A stretch of DNA of 64,000 nucleotides from Polytrichum commune (Eukaryota > Streptophyta > Polytrichopsida > Polytrichales > Polytrichaceae): contig OX485805.1 of the NCBI GenBank assembly GCA_950295325.1, forward strand, positions 13,689,501 through 13,753,500, given 5' to 3'. A program made the position numbers and the translations under genes. This document shows, piece by piece, positions 1-11,400 of the stretch (position 1 is its first letter; each line of letters opens with the position of its first letter). The notes under the pieces are model-generated. The model had not been told where the DNA came from, searched no databases, and saw nothing but the letters and a program-made list of their open reading frames with translations.

Positions 1-2245
1 TTTGCCCCTTGCCTCGCACCTCCTGGGATCCCCCTGAAATCAATTAGGGCAAATGGGCAACCCCTGCGGTCCTCCCTCACCTCGGCCCTGCTGATGGTGC
101 CGTCCCACTTAGAAAAAGTGGTCCTCTCCAGCCCGGTGGTTACCAAACAAAACCTGGCCACTCCCTCGAATGTGGCCCTCCGCTTCCTCTCCAAAAACTT
201 TATATACAACTCCACCTCCTGGGGATCTGTCTCTGCTTTCTTGGTCCGCTTGTTCCCCTTCAGCTTCAAGACGGAGGCGTGTTCCTTAACTAGCCTACGC
301 ATGGAAGAGCCGTTGATGTTATACCCGACCTTGAACTCCTTCCATCCAGCCTAGTTGATGTCCCCGTTGGCCTGGAAGAGTTTGTACTCCGGGACTAGTG
401 CGCCCAACTCCCTCATTGCGTTGGTCTTCAACTTGCGATGTTCGCACCACTCCTTGATGGAGTACGTTCCGGGCCTGTGCTTTGGCCTCTTCAAAAAAAT
501 CTTCGGGTAGGGGATTGTTCTCCCGACGGTGTTCCCAAGAGCATGAACTGCACATCTCTGCAATTCCGACTTCGTCAACCCCTGAAGCGGCCTAAAAAAT
601 TCCCTCAGCAGCGGAGGCGCTTCCCCAGTCTTCTCCTGATTATATTTTTCTTCAGTGTCGGGGTTGACGAGATCCCCCGCACTGTGAGCATCAAAAAATT
701 GGGTCCACAAATCCCAGGTGTCTCTGTTGCAACAAATAAGCCGGAGCTCACCCTTCAGCTCGAGCACTGACTTCGTTGAAGTGGACTTCATGTCGATGGA
801 AGAGAATTTGTCCACCATCGCATCGCAAAACGCCTGCATTAGAAAGGAATGTCATCGGTCAATCAAATACGAACGCACGTTCGTAAATAAAATGATCAGG
901 AATGTTCTAAAGGAACCTGAGAATTACGAACGCTCGTTCGTAAACTTACCTTCCATTGTGGATACTGGTTTTTCGCATTCTCCCTCTCCTTTGGTGGGCA
1001 CCCGTGTGCCACCCACACGTCTCTCGCAGCCACTATGTTTGCTGCCCATAATGCCTCAAACGCTTTGATCTTATTCCCAGAATTTAAAAATGTCGAAATT
1101 TTCCGGAGTTTGTTCCAGTCGTCTGACCACACCAGGAACGCCTTCCAGTAGCGCAGGTCCCCCTTCAGCTCATGCTGGAAGTTATCATCCTTGAGGATGA
1201 TCTGCGATGCCTCCAGGTTGTGCTGTCCATCAATAATCCAGAACTCCCCATTCTGGATTCTTGCCCAATCTTTCTCCGTGGGACGGGAAGTGAAACCCTT
1301 TGGCATAACGCACACAGTTTGCCTATCCCACTTCACGTTATTCATCAAGTTGTTGATTTGCCACTTCACACCTCCGCTTTCACGTGACCTCACCACCCAC
1401 TTGTTGGGGGATTTCTCGCATTTGAAGCAGTCCACGTTGAAGGTGAAGTGCCGTCCCATGGGCCAGCAATCCTTCGAGTAATTGTTGAAGTCGCGAAGGA
1501 TACGAGTCGCCTTTGCCGCATCAGGATTTTCCCCCTTCTTCAAAGGGGTCGGCATGACAGGCGGCGAGTTGACCTCAGCTGTCTCCGTGACACTAGACTT
1601 CTCCATATCGTCCCGAGTTCTTTTAGATGGCGTGGAGTGTCTGCTTGGCCCCTCTGACAATCTGCTAGCTGAAGGCACTGGCCGCGGCGCACTTCTAGAA
1701 CCTCCTGCTCCGGATGCAGTAGGTTTTTTGGGACTCTTCTTCTTCTTGTTGGCCTCCACGATGGCACTGTTATACTTGGACATATTTAGGGCCAGTGCAG
1801 TCAACTTCCTGGCTGTCCAATGCTGGCTGAGGCTGTACTTCGTGAAAAGGTTCACGAGGTCAAAATGCTTGGCATCCTCTACAACATTATTCTGTGCGTA
1901 TGTATGGGAGAAAGGGTGCCTCCTGAAGTCCAGTAGGAGGTTGATGTGGTCTTTTTTGTTTTTCAAATCCAAGATAACAAAATCACCCTGTGCCTCTATG
2001 GATTCTATCTCCCATGTCTTCATCTGCACCCACTGCTCCGGCTGGTCTGGCCTTGTCTCCAACTCGTATGTGAATCTCAGGGCGAACAATCCACCCTCGA
2101 TTTTCTCCGGGAGCGCCGTCCACTCCCCCATGAAGTCATCTTTGGGGACGTAATTATCGTTCCCATTGTCATCTGTCACTGACTCCGGAAGCCGATCCAA
2201 CTGAACCGCGAACATTTTGATTGCGCTCCTGACTGGTCTAGCCAT
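1..2245 (-). pseudogene. Long multidomain gene of element C, ParB-like exons 1-2 (partial)
   Basis: Exon 1 runs 2245 to 950. The ATG lies directly after a 3' splice site (TTGCAG|ATG), as in element A. Exon 1 (432 codons) ends in a region with IIDGQHNLEAS, a DGQHR/ParB-type core in which the usual Arg after His is Asn, followed by RYWKAFLVW and KIKAFEALWAANI, all conserved in A. A donor at 949-945 and an acceptor before 833 bound an intron holding two palindromes. Exon 2 starts AFCDAMVDKFSSIDMK and continues through the window edge, but a TAG at 353-351 replaces the Trp codon seen in A (GDIVWDNW). Reading continues in frame beyond it (EGVARFC, CPFALIDFRG), so the copy looks like a recent nonsense allele. 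Function is unknown; sequence-specific DNA binding is inferred from the ParB-like motif only. Confidence 0.7.
866..943. repeat. Two private palindromes in intron 1 of the element C long gene
   Basis: Two copies of the C-type palindrome (half-site TTACGAACG) lie in the 116-bp intron 834-949. Their central dinucleotides are CA and CT. They make up much of the intron. The homologous intron of element A also holds two palindromes, of its own type. Confidence 0.85.
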
Positions 2246-2275
2246 CTGCAATGTAACAGACACATTCAGAATTGC

Positions 2276-2960
2276 ATTTACGAACGCGCGTTCGTTACTG
2301 GCATTTGCAGGTCGTCAATAAATTATTTATTATTGGCAAGACATCTGTTGGTTCTTGTTTACGAACGTTCGTTCGCAAATTTGGTTTGATTTCCAAGGTG
2401 TTATTCATTTTCAATAAATACGAACGCGCGGTCGTATTTGAGTGCTGTGATGTTCATATGGCGTAATCAAAAGGTGTAGGGTTCGTTTTTATTTTCATTT
2501 TTTGGGCTCATTTTTATTAGTTTTTGGGTACACATATTTGTGTCCATGCCTTTGTGTAGATTTACGAACGCGCGTTCGCAAATCTTGGGTGTGTTTGGAT
2601 CCCTGGTTACGAACGATCGTTCGTAAATCTAGGATATTGATGTGATTCAGTGTTTGTTCACGAACGGACGTTCGCAAATACAAGATGTTCCTTATTTAAT
2701 CAATTACGAACGCACGTTCGGAAAATTAGAAGGTGAGTGGGTATTTTACGAACGCACGTTCGTAAAGGTGGAAAGTGAGTGGGTATTTTACGAACGCACG
2801 TTCGTAAAGGTAGAAGGTGAGTGGGTATTTTACGAACGTACGTTCGTAAAAGTAGAAGGTGAGTGCGTATTTTACGAACGTGCGTTCGTAAAAGTAAAGG
2901 GCTTGGTGTATTAGATGTATAAACGCCACATTTACGAACGATCGTTCGTAAATGTGGTCG
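2276..2960. repeat. Palindrome cluster in the leader of the element C long gene
   Basis: About a dozen copies of half-site TTTACGAACG plus two free bases plus its reverse complement. Central pairs include CG, TT, AT, GA, CA, TA and TG. From about 2747 to 2890 four copies sit in a regular 42-bp tandem. The cluster lies just upstream of the 3' splice site at the ATG of the long gene, so it is probably inside a leader intron. Short ORFs here (repeated YERTFVK or LRTRVRK) are only the palindrome read as codons. Confidence 0.85.
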
Positions 2961-3449
2961 TCTGTGTATGATAATAAATGCTTTCCATACATATACGGAT
3001 ACGTATACATACGTATACATACGTATGGGTTTATGAATGTTGCTATCGACATTGCTTGGATTTCTGCCTGCAACTCTTGATCAGAATGATGAAACACAAA
3101 GTGAAATATGTAATGACAACAACATTGAGATTCAGTGATTAAGAATTCATAATGAAGGGGAAAGTCCTAATTCATACAAAACATGACAAAGCTCATAATG
3201 CATAAAACATGACACATGGAATTCAACAAAGAACAATTTCAGATTGCAAAGAAGTGTTTTGAAAAGGAAACCTGTACTCACATTGAATTGTTGCAAACCC
3301 AAAACCTGCTGCCTGCTACTCAGAAATCCAGAAACCTCACAAATGCACTGATTTCGCTTTCAAATGCAATTTCTACCCTCGCTCCTTTCTCACACTCTCA
3401 AGCCTTCAGAATTTATTTACAAATCCTACAAATATTCTGATGTAAACAC

Positions 3450-3730
3450 AACTCACAAGCTTTCTGAAACTCTCAAGCTCTCAAGCTTTTTGCAACACTC
3501 AACCTCTCAAGCTTTCTAAAACTCTCAAGCTTTCTAAAACACTCAACCTCTCAAGCTTTCTAAAACACTCAACCTCTCAAGCTTTCTAAAACTCTAAACC
3601 TCTCAAGCTTTCCAAAACTCTAAACCTCTCAAGCTTTCCAAAACTCTAAACCTCTCAAGCTTTCCAAAACTCTCAACCTTCTCAAGATTTCTACAAATAT
3701 CAACCTCTCAAGCGATCCTACTCTCAAGCT
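3450..3730. repeat. CTCTCAAGCTTTC / AAACTCTAAAC simple tandem region
   Basis: Irregular tandem of about 12-30 bp units built from CTCTCAAGCTTTC and AAAACTCTAAAC. On the minus strand this lies between the promoter-like block of the long gene and its ATG, the same position held in element A by the TGCTTTGCTTTG repeat. No coding content is evident. Confidence 0.7.
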
Positions 3731-3920
3731 TCTGACAATGCGCGCCAAGAATAAACATAAAATGCGGCTATACAAATGGCCAGGGCTTCGCCGCATCTAA
3801 GCTCTCCCCTCCTCCTCTGCTCCAAATGACAAATGAGGAGGAGAGGAAGAGGCGCGGGGAGGTAGCCGGCACCGCTAGGGTTTCCTGGCGGCTGCCACGT
3901 GGCTGACAGCCACTGGCCAG
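3730..3920 (-). promoter_or_regulatory. Promoter-like block of the element C long gene (G-box, telo-box)
   Basis: On the minus strand, TCAGCCACGTGGC (3906-3894) contains a G-box core CACGTG. It is followed about 20 bp later by AAACCCTAG, a telo-box-like motif, and then by a pyrimidine-rich stretch typical of a plant leader. Element A carries the same 13-mer and a telo-box upstream of its own long gene (24025-24240), which is the main reason for the call. The transcription start is not determined. Confidence 0.5.
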
Positions 3921-4020
3921 GGCTGGGATGGGGGAGGGGATGGGGGAGGGGAGGGGATGGGGAGGGAATGGGGATGGGGATGGATGGGAGGGGAATGGGG
4001 ATAGGGAGGGATGAGGGTTT
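3920..4020. repeat. GGGGATGG/GGGAGG purine-rich low-complexity tract
   Basis: About 100 bp of G-rich purine repeat (GGGGAGGGGATGG variants) immediately upstream of the G-box block of element C. It is low-complexity sequence without coding content. Confidence 0.7.
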
Positions 4021-4546
4021 ACGAATTAAGAAATACGAAATGGTGGGAGCTTAGTTCGGGGACATGAATTTTACATTCAGGGGATACGTATACATTCACT
4101 GAATATGTAAACATATTTTAGTGGGGGATACGTATACGTATTCAGGGGATATGTATGAATTTTACATTCGGGGACATGAATTTTACATATGGATTCCTTG
4201 TAAACATATTTTAGAAAAGTATGTTCAGTTAATTTGTACAACACAATGCATGTCATTTAGTAGGTTTTCGATGAAGAATCCACCCCAATGTGTGTATGGT
4301 GTTTTGCAAAATAGAGTTTTCATGAACCACACATCCTTAAAGTTGTTCAATGGTTCCTCAAACAAATTTTACATACATAAAGGACGCATTTTGAATTGTG
4401 GAGAGGGGCTATCAGATTCTCCTCAAGAGGTGGGGGAAAATTCATTTTTCAATACGATGTCATTAATTTCATGAGGTGTTAGCTTGACCCACCCTTAATA
4501 TGATATTTAGTATTAGATACTCTAAATACGAACGCATAGTACACTA

Positions 4547-5075
4547 AGGGCCTGTTTAGACTTGGGGCCAAGGCCATTGTGAACGAAGGCCAATATGTCC
4601 CATGTGGCATGCAAATGGGCCCCAAAGGCCATTAATAAGAAAGTAACCTAACTCCATTCATTGCTTTCATGTGTAAACCTATTTAGGTGGGGTTGGGGCC
4701 ATTTGGAGGTTGCAATTATGAGAGGGTTATGAGAGGTTCCAACGTACTCATGAACTATTCTATGGATAATAATTAAAGTATAATAAATTTAGAATTTCTC
4801 CCCTCCTACTCAATGCTCAAAGAATAAACTACTATAAGCGAATAAAAGCTCTAACAATGGCCTCAACAAGAGGGAAAGAGTCCACAATGTTGGGAGCTCT
4901 CTTTTCCAAGGCTTGAGGCCATTGTCATGATGAATAAAATAATTTATTTGTGATTGGCCCCAACTCATGGTGTAAACTTGAAGAGGAAAATCCTAGCCTT
5001 TCTACCAATGAGAGGCGTGGATTTCTTTCACCCCAACCCATTTTTGAGCCTTGACTCCAAGTCTAAACCCGTCCT
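4547..5075. mobile_element. Possible MITE inside element C
   Basis: The left end AGGGCCTGTTTAGACTTGG is mirrored at the right end by CCAAGTCTAAACCCGTCCT, giving imperfect inverted termini about 530 bp apart. The interior is AT-rich and non-coding. The target duplication is not clean (CACTAA is seen near both sides), so superfamily and exact limits are uncertain. Confidence 0.4.
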
Positions 5076-5142
5076 AAGTATCACTAACGATCTAAACCCT
5101 AAGCCCGCAAACCACATATTAGACAACTTTCACAAACCATAT

Positions 5143-5196
5143 ACACTAACCCCAAACCCCAAACCCCAAACCCCAAACCCTAAACCCTAACCCTAC
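5143..5196. repeat. Telomere-like CCCCAAA/CCCTAAA tract
   Basis: A short run of CCCCAAA units passing into CCCTAAA units, a degenerate interstitial telomere-type repeat. It is too short to indicate a chromosome end. Similar TTTAGGG-type runs occur in element A near 21128-21168. Confidence 0.7.
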
Positions 5197-6290
5197 ATCT
5201 TTTTATCTTACCAACCCTTCTTAGGAGGTCAAGTCATTTAATTAGTTGTCGACTTGAACTAACAAACGAATACTAGTGCCATCAACTTTAAATTTCACCA
5301 ATGATCAATTGCATTTAAACTTGTAGTTCATAATATGGTCCGATGTTTGGCGAGCCTCAAGTGTAGGGGGTGGATTCAAATGAAAAATCCACCCGCAAGC
5401 ATGTGTATATGGTGTTTTAAAATGTAATTTTTTCATGGACAATATGTCTTTCAAGGTGTTCAATGGTTCCTTAAAAAAAAATTATTGGATAAAAGACTCA
5501 ATTTCATATTGTGGCGAGCCTGCGCTATCCTAAACCTTTACAAAAGGTGGAGGAAATTCTATTTCTCATAGGACGTCAAACACATGATATTAATAATTGT
5601 AAGTGTGACTTCACGTAGGCATGGTTTCAATTCTTATCATTATCGTATGCACCGTTCCAAAGTGATTGATCATTTCCAATCATGCCATTTTAATTCATTA
5701 TTTTCAAACCTAGTGTTACATTTGAATGAAGACCTTACCTACATATATTGGGTATGATTACTTCAAAATGTCCTCAATTTACCTAGTACAAACCATTATG
5801 GATTAAGCGACTTTTTATTGGTATTCATGCAGTTGGTGACCATATTACGGGCATTTTTTTTATGTGAATCATATGATACCTACAATTTTAGGGGCTTCCA
5901 CAACATGTTTTTAGCTACTCTTACCTCATTGTGTGTGTGAATATATATTACCCTAAACCCTTCATCACTTTATTAGGTATAATCAATCGTCAATTAACTT
6001 GGACTTCACACCTTAGTTGCAAATCATTTAAATTCAATGTTAACCATAAGCCTATATAGACATTATAAATCTAATAATATATATAAAATATAAAATTCAT
6101 ATATACATATAAATATAGACATATATTCACGTGAGACCTTGGTGACAACTAAGGTGTGCGACCGATTGACATATTTACAATATGTTGCGTGCATGCAAGA
6201 CATGTTCCATACATAATGCTATTTATTTATTCCGCATGGATGGAATGGCATATTGTTAGGTCAAAGTAGGCGGCGGGAATCCGCTTTTTA
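5197..6290. other. Unrecognised AT-rich spacer of element C
   Basis: No ORF of substance, RNA gene or terminal repeat was recognised here. It is the central spacer between the divergent promoters of the two genes of element C. Confidence 0.5.
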
Positions 6291-6410
6291 AATAGCATCC
6301 AAGGGATTTTGAACCATCAGGGGGGAGGTACTTAAAGCTCTTCCCCCCACATCAGAGCTCTTTTCTGCGGCACAACCAAGTGTGCGCTCCACAGACCTGA
6401 CTGGAACGAG
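6290..6410 (+). promoter_or_regulatory. Promoter-like block of the element C DUF7869-type gene
   Basis: The stretch ATCCAAGGG ... GGTACTTAAAGC ... CCCCCCAC ... CTCTTT recurs in the same order on the minus strand of element A (about 20545-20470) upstream of its homologous gene, with GTACTTAA as a possible TATA-like core. GAGTACTTAAGGG also occurs in the promoter-like block of A's long gene. The assignment rests on this conservation and position. Confidence 0.4.
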
Positions 6411-6604
6411 CACAAACCATTTTCTTGTGCGCCCACCCTATACCTCCCAAATACACAATAGGTTGCACATACCCGCATATACCGCTGCAAATACCGGACT
6501 TTTACGAACGCACGTTCGTAAAGATGACTTGGTAGCGACATGTGATGCGAGTGGTTTAGACATGTAGTTTAGACGAGTGGTATAGACGAGTGGTTCAGAC
6601 ATGT

Positions 6605-7715
6605 GATGCGAGTGGTTTACGAACGTGCGTTCGTAAGTAGAGCATTAGACATACTCAACGTAGATTTACTTACAGCTAGTCATAGGCACAAAATGTTCAA
6701 TTATATACGAACGTGCGTTCGTATATATTTCCTTCCAAATACAGGCGCACGTAAGTTGTTGTGATGCGAGTGGTTTACGAACGTGCGTTCGTAAGTAGAG
6801 CATTAGACATACTCAACGTAGATTTACTTACAGCTAGTCATAGGCACAAAATGTTCAATTATATACGAATGTGCGTTCGTATATATTTCCTTCCAAATAC
6901 AGGCGCACGTAAGTTGTTGTGATGCGAGTGGTTTACGAACGTGCGTTCGTAAGTAGAGCATTAGACATACTCAGCGTAGATTTACTTACAGGTAGTCACA
7001 GGCACAAAATGTTCAATTATATACGAACGTGCGTTCGTATATATTTCCTTCCAGATACAGGTGCACGTAAGTTGTTGTGATGCGAGTGGTTTACGAACGT
7101 GCGTTCGTAAGTAGAGCATTAGACATACTCAACGTAGATTTACTTACAGGTAGTCATAGGCATGAAAATGTTCAATTATATACGAACGTGCGTTCGTATA
7201 TATTTCCTTCCAGATACAGGCGCACGTAAGTTGTTGTAATGCGAGTGGTTTACGAACGTGCGTTCGTAAGTAGAGCATTGGACATACTCAGCGTAGATTT
7301 ACTTACAGGTAGTCATAGGCACGAAAATGTTCAATTATATACGAACGTGCGTTCGTATATATTTCCTTCCAGATACAGGTGCACGTAAGTTGTTGTGATG
7401 CGAGTGGTTTACGAACGTGCGTTCGTAAGTAGAGCATTGGACATACTCAGCGTAGATTTACTTACAGGTAGTCATAGGCACGAAAATGTTCAATTATATA
7501 CGAACGTGCGTTCGTATATATTTTCTTGGAGATACAGGCGCATGTAAGTTCGTGTAATGCGAGTGGTTTACGAACGTGCGTTCGTAAGTAGAGCATTCGT
7601 TAATACTCCACGTTGACCTACTTATAGGTAGTCGTGGGCGCTAAAATGTTCAATGATATACGAACGTGCGTTCGTTTATTTTCCTCCGAACCCTCAAAGA
7701 CACCTACGCTCCCGT
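6605..7715. repeat. 158-159 bp tandem array with two palindromes per unit
   Basis: Unit starts (GATGCGAGTGG or AATGCGAGTGG) fall at 6605, 6763, 6921, 7079, 7238, 7397 and 7556. Each unit holds two C-type palindromes: one flanked by GGTTTACG and CGTAAGTAG, the other by TATATACG and CGTATATAT. Both have TG at the centre in nearly all units. Units are close to identical except the last, which is diverged. The array lies between the promoter-like block and the ATG of the DUF7869-type gene, probably in a leader intron. Confidence 0.9.
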
Positions 7716-7744
7716 GACTCTGTTATGTCCAACTGAACATATGA

Positions 7745-8355
7745 TGGTCTGGTATTCACGAACGTGCGTTCATAAATATCAATTGATATTATTTTGCAAT
7801 TATACAGAAACATCTGTTCATTTATGCACATGCCTCCTACTACTACGCTATAGATGTTTCTTCTGATGGGTCAACATTTTTACAAACACGGTTAGGGCTA
7901 GAACACATGATTGATCGTTCGTATGCATACGCCCATATGTTTCGGCCAGGACTTACGAACGATCGTTCGTATACATACACCCTTGAGTTTAGGCTCTACC
8001 TTGGGTTCGGTCGTTCCTAGATACACACCCGTCAAAGACATGCCCTTCAATTACGATGCTTGTTGCATGTGGATAATGATGCAGGTGCATTTTAGGTGCT
8101 CCTGAGCAATGCATGTTGCTTATCCCTTTTATAATTCATTGTTTGTTGGGTTGATGTTCTCGTCCGCGCGTTCGTGAATATATGTGCGTATGCTCTCCTT
8201 TGTTGGTTGGCAACACTTCCCATGTTTTATTAGCAAATCGACCCAAAACCCTTCACGGTTAATATGTACCACAATTGCATGCCGTTGTCCATTGGTGTGT
8301 GACTCCCACGTAGTATTTGCTTGTCATGGCGTTGTTTTCGAACGCACGTTCGTCT
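7745..8355. repeat. Scattered C-type palindromes upstream of the DUF7869-type gene
   Basis: Further full or decayed copies of the TTTACGAACG palindrome occur near 7757, 7912, 7950 and 8337, the last with flanks TTTTCGAACG. They end shortly before the gene start at 8497. No other feature was recognised here. Confidence 0.7.
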
Positions 8356-8496
8356 TCATATGTGAGGTCCCCCAACGGTGCCGCGAGAGTTGTTTGTGTT
8401 TTTTTAGCCATATATCTACACAGCTCTCGTTTTCGCTTTTGTGTGCATTGCGGTGCTTCTTGTTTTGGTCATTGATTAGTGGTTTGCTTAGGTTGG

Positions 8497-11400
8497 ATGG
8501 CGCTGCCCGTGGCATATAGTTCATTGGAGTTGTCCACAATTTCTTCCTCCTTCGATGGTGAGTGTGAACTTTCTTCCCCTTCGGCGGGTTGTAATGGTCT
8601 GCCAAACGTGATGGGGGAGTTTGTGGATACATCCTCCCATGAATCTTTAGAAGTGCACGAACAATCTCTACATTCCAGGGATGACCACGATGACATTCCG
8701 TTGTGTGCCGGTTTCGGGAGGGAGCAATGGGTTGGCCTTGATGTCGTCCTACTCAACGACATTGGTGTCCCTGTGGCAGATGGCATATGTAGAAACTCTG
8801 ATCCCCGTGATTGTGTGGATGCCAACCCCCTTGGTCCGAACGATGTTGGTGTGTGCATCTTGAATTCATTGCTTCCGCTTGAGGTCCCGGTGACATGGAG
8901 ATTTTCCTTGCGTCGATGGCTTTTTTGTCGGGTTCTCCATGACGGAGTGAGCTTGTTGGACCATGAGCGGCGCCATAAGCAAACACAATTAGCTTTGTTG
9001 GCCAAAATACGTCCTCGCAAAGGCCTACGCAAATATGATTCGAACCGTGTGCCTCGAGAAGATAAGGAGCGTCGACGGGATCGCATATTGGGAGACGAAT
9101 CTATCCGTCTTGTGTCCGCCAAAGACTGTTGCTATCGGAAATGTTGCCAGTTTTTCCCACGGGAGAAAATTAAGTCCCTACGTCAAGAGATGTGGCTGGC
9201 CGATTTCCGTATGAGATCGGCAAAGAAACTCGAGGTCCATAGAAATGTGCACATTGACACCCATGGGCATAAGGTGGTCACACTTGAGAATGTGGATGTG
9301 TGTTGTACCGCGTGGTATACCATCCATGCCGTGTCAAAGGCTGACTTTTATAGGTTTCAAAAGTATTCATCGTTGGGTCGCCGCTCACGATTTCATGGAA
9401 ATTCGGGCACAAAGAAACCTCGGGAGGCTACACTCCAAGCCTCCGCGACACTCTCCACCATCATAGTCCCATTGGCCGATGCAATGCCCCACAAGACGAG
9501 GACATTGTCGTCAGGGGAGAAAGTTGTACAAATGGTGTTGCCCACAGGTACAAAATGGAAGAACATATTAACGGACATTAACGAAGTGGGTCGCATAGCG
9601 GGATGTGGTCCCATTTCTTTGTCCAAGTTGAATGTAATTAAAAACCAACAGTTTGCTGAATACATTTTGAAGAGACCTGGGGACAAGTTCGCTAGGTGTA
9701 CGACGTGTGAAAAATACAAAGGTCTTCGAGACGCCCACCCCATAGGCACCGAATCCCACTCCAGACACCAAGCAAAATATATTGAACATGTCAACAACCA
9801 AGAGGCTCACCGTCAAGATTACTACAAGAACCGTGCTCTATCCATAATGAGGCCTACACAGGTTCTAACAATCATCCATGACAAAATGGACCATGCCAAG
9901 ACCGCATGCCCTTGTTATGCACGGAAAATAAAGGCCACGGATGGACTCTTCAAGTTGCCCGTAGCTGTCACAAGTTTGTAGGAAATCACAAATATGTGTT
10001 CAAATTCTATCCAATTTTACTAGATGTGTTTGCGTTAGGTTTCAACTTCACACATCCGTTTAGGGTTGTTGTTGTTATTGTTGTCATTCATGGATCGTTT
10101 GTTTTTTCCCAGGGATGATTGCCCACGGACATGGAGACGTTAAGTATGCCCATTATGGTCTGGATTTTTACCCTGGCGATGCTAACCACACGGTGGGATC
10201 ATTTGCAAAACTCTTGCACGATCTTGAGAAGCCACCGGTACATTCATCACGTGCATTGTTTGATGGTTGTGGAACGACACCCCTTTACGAAGCACTGCTT
10301 GCGGGGAAGGAGGTTTGTATGTCGTCATTGCCGGAGCCACCCGGAGAACCTCTTTGTGCGAAACCTTTGCCTCCAACTCTCCACGTTCAACTTGATAATT
10401 GTGCGAAGGACAACAAATGTCGATATGTATTTTGTTTTTGGTCCTTGCTTGTGGCGAAAGGAATCTTCAAGGAGGTGTTTGTGTCTTTCTTGATGGTGGG
10501 ACACACACACGATGACATTGATGTGTCTTTCGGACAGTGGAGCATGAAGTTGCATGAAGAAGATTTTCCAACCATACCACTTATGAAATCGTATATGGAT
10601 TTGGACCATATGCCGGTAATTCCGCACATGATTGAGGAAGTACCAGATTTCAAGGCCTTCATCAAGCCATACATGTTGAAGGGAGGGGACCGTTTGGTGG
10701 GACATACCAAAGCACAACAATTCCGATTCTTTATAAGGGATGATGGTCTCCCGGCCATGCAATTTAAGCTTTTGTGCACATCTCCTAATTGGGGCCCGGA
10801 TGATGGTATACTCGTATGGTGTCAAGACAATGATGGGAAATGTTTGCTCCCGGATGGGGATCCAAAGCCTTGCAAACCCGACCCCATGAGGAATGGGCCG
10901 GAAATCATCAAAGGCATATCCGGATTCATTGAATATTGGAAAGAGTTGTGTGAGGAGGACATCACTAGACGTGTTAGAGATACTCATGAACCTTTGATTG
11001 CGTATTGGGATTGCATTCGCTCGGCCCTAATGACACTTGGTGGCGACACCCGTACAACTTTAACACAAGGATTTTGGCCACAAAGCCGTTTAACGGTTGT
11101 CGAGTCCGACACCATGTTTTTTAGCAATAGAGACGTTCGTGAAGAGTTCGCAATGGACGAGCATTACGTTGGCCCTGCCCGAGATCGACCGGCACCGTCG
11201 TTTCGTGTAGGTGTTGATTGCCATGAAGGTTATTTGGTCCTCGTACGAGCAGGGGATGAAGAGTGTGAGGCCAAAACCCCCACCCTTAAGCGTCCGTAGT
11301 CCGAGTAGTGGGTTTGGGCTCACATTCCTCCGCGGTATTGGATTTGGACTTGGATGAGTCCATAGTGCAAGGTTCACCCTTCAAGTGGTCTTGGTTTTAA

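Noticed and set aside
2642..3097. Short ORFs with repeated YERTFVKV or LRTRVRKI
   Set aside because: The residues are the C-type palindrome read in successive units, not a repeat protein.
6605..7715. CRISPR-like regular repeats
   Set aside because: Units are 158 bp with no unique spacers, and the setting is a plant transposon; it is a tandem array.
8469..9122. Minus-strand ORF of 217 codons across the start of the DUF7869-type gene
   Set aside because: It is an antisense shadow; the plus-strand frame is the one conserved in elements A and B.
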